The notes below the pieces were generated by a model. That model did no database searches and had not been told where the DNA came from. It saw only the letters and a list, made by a program, of their open reading frames with translations. A DNA stretch of 64,000 nucleotides from WHSW01 sp963769945 (GTDB lineage Bacteria; Actinomycetota; Thermoleophilia; Solirubrobacterales; 70-9): assembly GCA_963769945.1 (NCBI GenBank), contig CAVYOA010000016.1, forward strand, positions 72,581 through 136,580. Reading direction: 5' to 3'. The translations under genes and the position numbers were made by a program. Positions 27,892 through 36,002 of the stretch are shown here, in pieces. How positions within the stretch are numbered: position 1 is the first letter of the stretch; each line of letters begins with the position of its first letter.

Positions 27892-29096
27892 CTCGGGCCT
27901 GCCGCAGCCTGCGCTTCGATCAGACGAGCAGCCTCGGCGGGCGAGTCATGCTCGCGCGCCCAACCCGCGATCTCGCCGGCGCGCTCGGTGAAGTGCGGCT
28001 CGGTGAGCATGCGCCTGACGACAGCGCGCATCGAGCTGGCGCGCAGCAGACGCCCCGGGATCATCAGACCGGCGCCGGCCCAGGCCACGCGTGCTCCGTG
28101 CTCGGCATCATCGGGCATGGCCGGCACCACGAGCACCGGTGTGCCGGCCGACAGAGCCGCCGCAACCGTGCCGTGGTTGCCGTGGCAGATCACCAGCGCG
28201 GCCTCGGCCATCACCCGCGAGTAGTCGACCCAGTCGGTCACCACCGCGCCCGGCGGTAGGCGTCGGAGCTCGGGCCCCGGGGCGCCGCTGGTCGTGATCA
28301 GCAGGCGCACGCTCTCATCGGCGAGCGCGTCGGCCACCAATCCGAGCAAGCGTCCGTCGGGATCCTTGACGGTGCTCGGCGCGACCAGTACCAGCGGCCC
28401 GTCGCCGCGCGGCCACTCGGGCTCGCGCGGATCGGGGTCGAGGCTGAGGGGGCCGGTGACCCGGACGTGGGCTGGCCACGCACGGGGGTACTCGAGCTGC
28501 GGCAGTGTGGCGACCAGCGTCAGCGACCCCGGCGGCGCGGGGTCGAAGCCGCTGACCGGCGGGAGTCCGAGCTTGGCGCGCTCGCGGTTGAGCTCGGCCT
28601 CGGAGCGTCGAAGCCAACGCGTGCTCGGCAGACGCGTGGCCAGCAGCGGGCCGGCGACCCGCCAGGCCGTCCGCCCGATCGCGGTTCGCGGCGCTATGAG
28701 GCCGAGCGAGAAAAACGGCATGCTCGCGCTCGGTCCTGGGATAGACCTCGGGAAACAGGGTCGCCCGGGGCATTCCGACGAGTTCCGCCGCGATCACCGG
28801 CGTCATCGTGAGGCCGTCGCCCACGACGACATCCGCCTCGAAGGCGGTGATGCTCTTCGCCAATGCCCGACTCAGCTCGGCGACTGGCGTATCCGGGGCG
28901 ATGTCCGGGACGATCTGACGTTCATCGCCCGCGAACTCCAGCCCGAGGTCGGTCGGCGAGGGGTTGCCAGCGCCTGTAGCCGTGAAACAGGACGCGGTGG
29001 CCGCGGCGGCGCAGTTCCGCCGACAGCGCGAGCGCCGGCAGCGTATGGCCGGCAAGGCCGACCGCACCGACGACGATGCGAAGTTGCCGCTTCACG
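27888..29096 (-). CDS. GT1 family glycosyltransferase, copy 2 of 3 (two frame breaks)
   Basis: GTG 29096 overlaps the stop of copy 3 by 4 nt. The chain starts VKRQLRIVVGAVGLAGHTLP, changes frame near 28975 to TDLGLEFAGDERQIVPDIAP and VVVGDGLTMTPVIAAELVGM, and again near 28722 to MPFFSLGLIAPRTAIGRTAW. The donor-binding half is complete: VVTDWVDYSRVMAEAALVIC, HGNHGTVAAALSAGTPVLVV, DDAEHGARVAWAGAGLMIP. Restored length is about 402 residues, equal to its neighbours. Its stop overlaps the start of copy 1. Confidence 0.75.
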
Positions 29097-30296
29097 CAGC
29101 TAGTTCCTCGACGAGGTTCGCCGCCCGCTTGGCGCCCGGATTGCCGCGTTCCCATGCCGCGAGCTCGGCCGCGCGCCGCGCAAAGCGTTGATCCTCGAGC
29201 AGTCTGCGGACGACGAGCCGTAGCGAGCGCGGCCCGAGCAGGCGGTTCGGGACCATCAGCCCACACCCCGACCAAGCGACTCGTGCCCCATTCTCTGCCA
29301 TCTCACCCGCTGCCGGGCTGACGACCAGCGGCACTCCGGCGGCGAGCGCCCTCGTGACCGTGCCGTGACCGCCGTGGCAGATGACCGCTGCCGCGGCGGG
29401 GAGGATCTGGTCGTAAGAGACCCAGTCGACGACGGCGGCATTGGCGGGCACGGGTCGGTCGTAGGATGCCCCACGGCGATTGAGCGCGGCGATCACTCGC
29501 ACGGGCTCCTGCGCAAGCGCCTCGAGTGTGGTCTCGATCAGCCGCATTTCGGCATCGCGCTCGGTGCTCGAGGCAACGACAACCAGCGGCTCGTCGCCGG
29601 TGGGCAGGTCGATGTCGGGATGCGCGAGGCCGAACGCCAGTGGTCCGACCACGTGCGTGTGCGGAGGCCAGCGGCGCGGGTACTCCAACTGCGGGAAGGT
29701 CGCAACGAGGGCAAGCTCAGGGCTGATCTGGCCGTCATAGCCTGCGAGCGGCATTAGTCCGATCTCGGCTTCGCGTGTCGTTCAGCGTTGCCCTCGTTGC
29801 CCGCAGCTTGGTGTTCGGGAGGTTGGCGCCGATGGCTGGCGCCAAGCCGCGCCAGATCTGACCCCCGAGCCAGGTGCGTGGCGCCAGGGTTCCCAGCGTG
29901 TAGGGCGGCAGTCCCGGCGCAGCTGCCGGATAGGGATGCGGGATCAGCGTGGCCCGCTTGAGCCCCGCTCGCTCGGCAGCCAGCGCAGGCGCCAGGGTAA
30001 AGAGGTCGTGTACGACGACGTCAGGGCGCAGCTCGTTGAGCAGCGGTGCCAGCTCCTGCGCGCCCTCAGCGAGCGTCGGCGTGCCGCCGCCCTGCCCGAT
30101 CTCGCCGAACGACATCTGCTCTCGCGCGGCGACGAATTCGGCGCCGAGCTCCGCCACCGTCGCGCGCCAGCGCTCGAACGTATGCACCGTGACCTCGTGG
30201 CCGCGAGCTCCCAGCTCTCGGGCGAGCGCAAAGGCGGGATAGGCGTGGCCGGTCCAGCCGACCGTTGCCACCACAACTCTCAACCGCCGGCTCAAG
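29092..30296 (-). CDS. GT1 family glycosyltransferase, copy 3 of 3 (frame breaks; fused in the raw frame to the GT8-like gene upstream)
   Basis: Best start is TTG 30296, giving SRRLRVVVATVGWTGHAYPA, aligned with the N-termini of the other two copies. The raw frame instead runs in from the GT8-like gene upstream without a stop. The first half contains DVVVHDLFTLAPALAAERAG and PGLPPYTLGTLAPRTWLGG; near 29775 the frame shifts (NDTRAEIGLMPLAGYDGQ after correction). The donor site is AVVDWVSYDQILPAAAAVIC, HGGHGTVTRALAAGVPLVVS and MAENGARVAWSGCGLMVPNR. About 401 residues when restored, the same as its paralogues. Confidence 0.77.
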
Positions 30297-31249
30297 TGCC
30301 GCTCTGACTGGGCCCCGTCGCCATGTCGCCGGCGTTCCCTTGCTCGCCTGGCGATGCCCGGCCCGATCATGATCAGGTCGGTGACACCACGCTCCGCGCC
30401 TGCTGTCGGCCCCTTGCGCAGTCGTCGTGGTAGCTGTGCAGCGTCGAGCCGGATTGCGACGTCGTCCGCCAGCAGCAGCCGAGTTAGCAGGCGCGAGTAG
30501 ACATTGCTACGAAGTCGCGCCTGCCACGGCTTGCGGTCGAAGTGGTGCAGCACGAAGGGCTCGGTCGTGTCGCTGTAGCGGCAGCGAAGTCGACGGGCGT
30601 CGGCGATTTTGAGGCCGTCGAACGGCGGATTGGCCGCCAAGCGATGCTCGAGCGCGACGAGTCGCTCCGGCTCGACTCGGGTACGCAGTATCGCGTTGAA
30701 GACGTCCTGATCGAGATAGGGAAACTCGTAGCCGGGTTCGTTGGCGCCGAAATAGGACCGGCTCGGGTCGATCCAGCTCTTGCGGTCGTCCCAGAGCCGC
30801 AAAAGCTCGAGCCCCGGCGCGCCGGCGATCGCGACCAGACCCGAGGACACGTAGGGGCCGGGCCTGGTGGGCCCGAGGTCAAGCAGATCTCCCCACTCAG
30901 AAAAGTGGAGTTGATGATCGTTGCGAAAGGCGACGATGCGATCCGCGCCGGCGAGCCTGATCGGCTCGGTCAGCGGCCGGGTGGCGATCATATCGGCGTC
31001 TATCAGGACCATCACCCGGGCCGGGTGCTTAAGCGGGGCGTAGGTCTTCTGCATCCACGGCGCGGCGTCGTCGGGCCGCTCGACGATCTTCGCCTCGACG
31101 CCCAGCCGCGCGCGCTGTGACTGAGTCAGCCCGCAGTCGAGCACGTAGATCGGCTCATCGTGTCCCTGCAGGCGCAGCGAGTTCACCATCGCGACGAGAC
31201 CGGGGAAGTAGCGCGCGTCAGCGACGCAGTAGAAGGCGGTCTCGGTCAT
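30293..31249 (-). CDS. GT8-like glycosyltransferase, array member 1 (downstream end)
   Basis: ATG 31249, overlapping the restored stop of the next member by 4 nt. About 318 residues. MTETAFYCVADARYFPGLVA opens it; metal site VLIDADMIATRPLTEPI; YLDQDVFNAILRTRV; VLHHFDRKPWQARLRSNVYS towards the end. Instead of the usual RR-containing stretch before DQD it has SYFGANEPGYEFPYLDQD, like members 2 and 7. In the raw sequence the frame continues into the GT1 gene. Shifting one base near 30330 gives a tail NAGDMATGPSQSGT and a stop that overlaps the GT1 TTG start by 4 nt, the rule throughout this array, so I treat the fusion as an indel effect. Confidence 0.8.
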
Positions 31250-32222
31250 CGTCGCGCTCCCGCAACCTGCCGGGGAGAACCACGACGGCGTGCCACCCAT
31301 TCGGGGATCACGTCGCGCGCGTACCAGCGGATCAGATCCTGGATGTCGACGCGCTTTCTCGAGGCCCACGCGCGCGTCCCGTTCGCATCCGCAGCGGCAC
31401 CTCCGCCTCAGGGAGCCTGATGGCGACATCATCGGCGAGCCACAGGCGGCTCAGCAGCTGCGAGTAGATGCCGTGGTACATCGGTCGCAGCCATGGCTTG
31501 TCGAGGTATTGGTGAAGCACGTACGGCTCGGTGCCGTCTCGGTAGGCGCAGCGCAGCCGGTTCGCGTCGACGAGCCGCAATCCCTGGTAAGGCTGGTGCG
31601 GTGCAAGGCGCTTGTCGACCACAACGAGTTCGTCCTCGGAGACGGCTGGCGAGCCGAGCACGGCGTTGAGCACATCTTGGTCCAAGAACAGCAGTGGATA
31701 ATCCTCGGCGCGGCGCTCGAACCACGAGAGCGCATAGTCGCCGCGATCCTGACGCTCGTCCCACATCGCCAGCACCTCGGCGCCGACGTTGCCGGAGAGC
31801 ACGACGAGGCCCGAGGACACGTACGGGCGGGGCGCCACCACCTCGAGGTCGAGCACGGTCGCCCATTCGTCGACGAATCGGTCGATGTTGTCCTTGAACG
31901 CGACCACGCGCCCGCCGTCGGCGAGGCCGATCAGTGGGCCGAGCGGGCGCGTTGCGACCATGTCGACGTCGATCAGCACCATCACCTCCGCCGGGTGGTT
32001 GCGCGGCGCGACGGTCTTGAGCAGGTAGGGAGGCACGCCCGCAGGTGCCGAGACGAGCTTCACTTCGTCGGCGAGTAGCTCGGCGTGCGCTTCGCTGAGC
32101 CCACAATCGAGCAGGTAGATCGGCTCGTGATGACCATGGAGGCGCAGCGAGTTGATCAGCGCGACCGCCCCGGGGAAGTAGAGGTCGCTCGACATGCAAT
32201 AGAAGGCGAGGCCGCCGGTCAA
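31246..32222 (-). CDS. GT8-like glycosyltransferase, array member 2
   Basis: TTG 32222 (TTGA overlap with the upstream stop). LAFYCMSSDLYFPGAVALIN has a divergent CMSSD in place of CVADD. DxD in VLIDVDMVATRPLGPLI; FLDQDVLNAVLGSP; YVLHQYLDKPWLRPMYHGIY. The raw frame stops at 31332; a single-base correction near 31372 adds KRVDIQDLIRWYARDVIPEW and ends at 31246, overlapping the next ATG by 4 nt and matching the C-terminal length of the other copies. All active-site signatures are kept. Donor and acceptor sugars unknown. Confidence 0.8.
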
Positions 32223-33163
32223 CGCCCGGCCCCTTGCGCCCGGTCGCCGCTGCGCGCTCGGCGCTCGCGCAGATGCCAGCGACCGAGGTCGACGATGTTG
32301 ACCGTCCAGCGCCGCGTCGCCGCAAGCAGACCGGCACGCATGCGGGCCGGCACATGATCTTCCGGAACCGTGATCGCGACGTCGTCGCCCAGCAGCAGGC
32401 GCGAGAGCAGGCGCGAGTAGACCCCGTGATACATCGGCTCGAGCCACGGCTTGCGCACATGCTGGTGCAGCACGTAGGGCTCGGTGCCGCCACCGTCGAC
32501 CACACGCAGCCCGGGCAGATCGACGATTCGCATCGTGTCGAACGGAGGGTTCGGGGCGAGCCGATGGGCGAGCGCGATCGTGGTCGCGGGCTCGAGGCTC
32601 GCGAGGATCGCGTTGAGCACGTCCTGATCGGCGTAGAGGAACGGGTAATCGCGGACGTTTCGGCGCCAGAAGGTGAGCTCGAAGTCGACCACCGGCTGCT
32701 TTTCGGCAAGTAGCTCCAAGACTTGGCGACCGTTGTCGCCGCCGCACAACACGAGCCCGGAGGAGACGTAGGGCTGGAGCCGTGTCTTGCGCAAACCAAC
32801 TAGCTCGCCCCACTCGGAGATGTGTCGCTGGCGGTCGTTTTGGAACGCGACCACGTGATCGCCGTCGGCGAGTGCGATCAGCGAGTCGAGTGGGCGCGTG
32901 ACGATCATGTCGACGTCGATCAGGACCATGACCGCGGACGGGTGCTTCAGCGGTGCCACTGTCTTCGACAGCCACGGGGGAGTGCCGTCGCCGGCGACCA
33001 GGGTGGCCTCGGGCTCGAGCAGCGCCCGTTGATCTGAGCGCATGCCGCAGTCGAGCACGAATACGGGCTGGTCGTGGCCCTGGAGTCGCAGCGAGTTGAT
33101 CAGCCCGACGGCGCCAAGGAAGTAGCGCTCGTCGGCGACGCAGTAGAAGGCGGCGTCGCTCAT
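32219..33163 (-). CDS. GT8-like glycosyltransferase, array member 3
   Basis: 314 residues from ATG 33163 (ATGA overlap), intact. MSDAAFYCVADERYFLGAVG; DxD in VLIDVDMIVTRPLDSLIALA; WRRNVRDYPFLYADQDVLNA; YVLHQHVRKPWLEPMYHGVY. It carries the strongly conserved pair GLVLCGGDNGRQVLELLAEK after PYVSS. The residue run LRVVDGGGTEPY replaces LRCAYxDGTEPY of most members, so the local cysteine is missing here. Cytoplasmic, no membrane span. Confidence 0.87.
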   Translation of the reverse strand: MSDAAFYCVADERYFLGAVGLINSLRLQGHDQPVFVLDCGMRSDQRALLEPEATLVAGDGTPPWLSKTVAPLKHPSAVMVLIDVDMIVTRPLDSLIALADGDHVVAFQNDRQRHISEWGELVGLRKTRLQPYVSSGLVLCGGDNGRQVLELLAEKQPVVDFELTFWRRNVRDYPFLYADQDVLNAILASLEPATTIALAHRLAPNPPFDTMRIVDLPGLRVVDGGGTEPYVLHQHVRKPWLEPMYHGVYSRLLSRLLLGDDVAITVPEDHVPARMRAGLLAATRRWTVNIVDLGRWHLRERRARSGDRAQGAGR

Positions 33164-34147
33164 CTGTAACTCGTCTCGCGCCGGCGCCGCCAATCCTCGA
33201 TCCGGATCGCCACCGGCGGCGGCACGCGGTCACCGAGATGCCAGCGCAGGAAGTCCCTGGCACTGGCGCGAACGCGCTCGACGCTCGCGGCCCGCCCCAG
33301 GCGCAGGCGCGAGGGAATCGCCGAGGCCGGCGGGCGGATTGCGACGTCCTCGGCGGTCAGCAGGCGCCGCAGCAGTCGCGAGTAGACGCCGTCGTAGGTC
33401 GGCTCGAGCCAGGGCTTTCGCAGGTATTGGTGGATGAGGTACGGCTCGGTGCCGTCGCGGTAAGCGCAGCGAAGCGTTTGCGCGTCGACAATCGTCACGC
33501 CCCGAAAAGGCGGTGTGGGGGCGAGGCGTTGATCGAGGGCCCAGACGGGTTTGGGCTCGACCGTGGCGGCCAGGATGGCGTTGAGCACGTCCTGATCGGC
33601 ATAGAGAAACGGATAGCCGCGGACATTGCGGCGCCAGTATGTGAGATCGAAATCGACCTCGCGTTGGAGCTCGTGCAAGAGCCCGAGAACCTGCTGACCC
33701 ACGGTGGGATCGCAGACGACAAAGCCCGACGAGACATAGGGTCGCTCGCGAACCGGACCGAGCCCGGGCAGGTCACCCCAAGCTGCGAAGAAGCGCTGCT
33801 TGCGGTCGCGAAAAGCAACCAGGCTGCCGCTGGCGGCGCGCTCGAACAGGGGGGTCAGCGGGCGGGTGATGATCATGTCGGTGTCGACGAGCACGTTCAG
33901 CGCGTCTGGACGCTGACGCGGGATCACTGTCTTCAGCAGCCACGGCGGGAGCCCCGCGGGCGCCGGGATCACGGTCGCGTGCTCTTGCAGCAGAGATCGC
34001 TGTCCGTCGCTGAGCCCGCAGTCGAGCAGGTGGACGGGCTCCTCGTGGCCGACCAGCCGCAGCGAGTTGATCAGTCCCGACTGCGCCGATGAAGTAGCGG
34101 CTGTCGGCGACGCAGCAGAACACGGGTCTGGGGGCGGGCGGCGTCAA
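33160..34147 (-). CDS. GT8-like glycosyltransferase, array member 4 (frameshift near start)
   Basis: TTG 34147 overlaps the previous stop (TTGA). The first 24 residues RPVFCCVADSRYFIGAV are in one frame; an extra base near 34078 then pushes the rest into another, where LINSLRLVGHEEPVHLLDCG resumes. DxD in VLVDTDMIITRPLTPLFERA; WRRNVRGYPFLYADQDVLNA; LRCAYRDGTEPYLIHQYLRK with PWLEP next. The C-terminal RASARDFLRWHLGDRVPPPV is a longer basic tail than most copies have. About 328 residues restored. Confidence 0.82.
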
Positions 34148-35062
34148 TGCTCGGCCGGCTCACGAAGGCGTCGCATGCGCGCCGCGGCATCGATCCGGGT
34201 ACGTTCGGCGAGGGCCCGCAGACCGGGGCGAAAGCGCCTCGGGATCTCGCCGTCGGGGACGTTGAGCGCAACATCGCCCCCGTTGAGCAAGCGGCGCAGC
34301 AGTCGCGAGTAGACGCCGTCCTCGGTCGGCTCCAGCCACGGTTTGGTCAGCCAGTGATGGACGACGTACGGCTCGGTGCCGTCGGCATAGGCTACAGCGG
34401 ATCGTCTCCAGGTCGACGATTTCAAGGCCCTCGAATGGCGGGCTCGCCGAGAGCCTCGGCTCGAAGACGACGATCTCCGCCTCGCTCGCTCGGGCCGCGA
34501 GAACACCGTTGATCAGATCCTGGTCGGCGTGCACGAGCGGGTAGTCGGCCGCGTTTTGACGCCAGAAGGTGAGCTCGAAATCGACCAGGTGCTTGCGCTC
34601 GTCGACGAGGCGGATCAGCTCCTGGCCGAGAGCGCCGCCGCAGAGGACGAGTCCGGTCGAGATGTAGGGCCGACGGTGCACGGGCCCGAGCCCCAGGATC
34701 TGCTCCCACTCGGGACAGAAGCGGTCGAGTTCGGCACTTCCCCCAACCACGCGTCCAGCGGCAGCGGTCGCGATCAGGCCGGTGAGCGGCCGCGTGACGA
34801 TCATGTCGGTATCGATCAGGATCATCGTCTCGGCAGGGTGAGCGAGCGGGGCGATCGTCTTCAGGACCTGGGGAGCGAGGTCGCCGGGGCCCTCGACGAT
34901 CGTCGCTTCGGCTTCGATCAGCGCTCGCTGCTGCGCGCTGAGACCGCAGTCGAGTACATAGATCGGCTCGTCATGTCCGACCAGCCGCAGCGAGTTGATC
35001 AGCCCGACGGCGCCGAGAAAGTAGCGGGAGTCGGCGACGCAGTAGAAGGCGGTGCTCACCAT
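34144..35062 (-). CDS. GT8-like glycosyltransferase, array member 5 (frameshift)
   Basis: ATG 35062, the only member not overlapping its upstream neighbour (4-base gap). MVSTAFYCVADSRYFLGAVG; DxD in ILIDTDMIVTRPLTGLIATA; HADQDLINGVLAARASE. The frame breaks near 34395, in the RCxYxDGTEPY segment, and resumes as AYADGTEPYVVHHWLTKPWL, then LLNGGDVALNVPDGEIPRRF to a stop at 34144. The DQD segment is the most divergent (DQDLINGV rather than DQDVLNAI), so acceptor preference may differ. About 305 residues restored. Confidence 0.82.
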
Positions 35063-35066
35063 CGGG

Positions 35067-36002
35067 TCAGCTTCGTCTTCTCAACGCCTGAAGCGGCTCA
35101 CGCACGTGGTAGCGAAGCCGCTCGCGGGCGTTGACGCGGTTTCGCGCCGCAAACGCGCGCACACCGCCTCGCAGGCGCAGGGGAATTTGATCGACGGGAA
35201 CCTTGATCGCGACGTCGTCTCCGATCAGCAGGCGACGCAGCAACTGCGAATAGACGCCGTGATGAGTCTCCTCGAGCCAGGGCTTGACCAGCCAGTGATG
35301 AAGGACGTAGGGATCGGGGCCCGGGCTCTTGCAGCGAAGGGTGCGCTCGTCGACGACGCGGAGGCCGGTGAAAGGAGGGAGTGGTGCCAGTCGCTGATCG
35401 AGCGCGAGCACTTGGTCGGGCTGCATGCGAGCCGCGAGGATCGCGTTGAGCACGTCCTGGTCGGCGTAAAGGAACGGATAGGACGTGAACCGGCGCTCGC
35501 GCCAGTAGGTGCGATCGAAGTCGATTCGTCGCTGGAGGTCGCCCAGCAGTTGCAGCACCTCGCTGCCCTTGTGGCGATCGATGACGAGCAGGCCAAAGCT
35601 CAGGTAGCGATGGCGTTGCAACGGCCCCAGCTCGAGCAGTTCTCCCCACTCGGGCAGATGACGGTCGATGACGTCCTCGAAACCGACGACGCGTCCGCTG
35701 CGGGCCTCGGCGATCGGCTCGTGCAGTGCGCGCGTCACGATCATGTCGGCATCGATCAAGACCATGACCTCGGCGGGCTCGGCGAGCGGAGCAATCGTCT
35801 TCAGCATCGTCGGCGGTGCTTGGGCAGGCGCGGCTAGAACCGTCGCCTCCGCGGACAGGAGCTTGCGCTGGTCGGGTGCCAGACCGCAATCGAGCACGTA
35901 GACGGGCTCGTCGTGGCCGACCAGCCGCAGCGAGTTGATCAGCCCGACCGCGCCGAGAAAGTAACGATCGTCGGCGACGCAGTAGAAGGCGGTCTCGTTC
36001 AC
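35067..36002 (-). CDS. GT8-like glycosyltransferase, array member 6
   Basis: 311 residues, intact, GTG 36002 (GTGA overlap). This is the cleanest copy to index the motifs: FYCVADDRYFLGAVGLINSL at 6-25, VLDCGL 36-41, DxD as D84-A85-D86 in VLIDADMIVTRAL, DQD at 181-183 in YADQDVLNAIL, and His235-His236 with KPW at 240-242 in YVLHHWLVKPWLEETHHGVY. A basic helix RVNARERLRYHVREPL closes the protein and could contact the membrane. Reading LRCKSPGPDPY in place of LRCAYxDGTEPY is its own variation. Confidence 0.88.
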   Translation of the reverse strand: MNETAFYCVADDRYFLGAVGLINSLRLVGHDEPVYVLDCGLAPDQRKLLSAEATVLAAPAQAPPTMLKTIAPLAEPAEVMVLIDADMIVTRALHEPIAEARSGRVVGFEDVIDRHLPEWGELLELGPLQRHRYLSFGLLVIDRHKGSEVLQLLGDLQRRIDFDRTYWRERRFTSYPFLYADQDVLNAILAARMQPDQVLALDQRLAPLPPFTGLRVVDERTLRCKSPGPDPYVLHHWLVKPWLEETHHGVYSQLLRRLLIGDDVAIKVPVDQIPLRLRGGVRAFAARNRVNARERLRYHVREPLQALRRRS

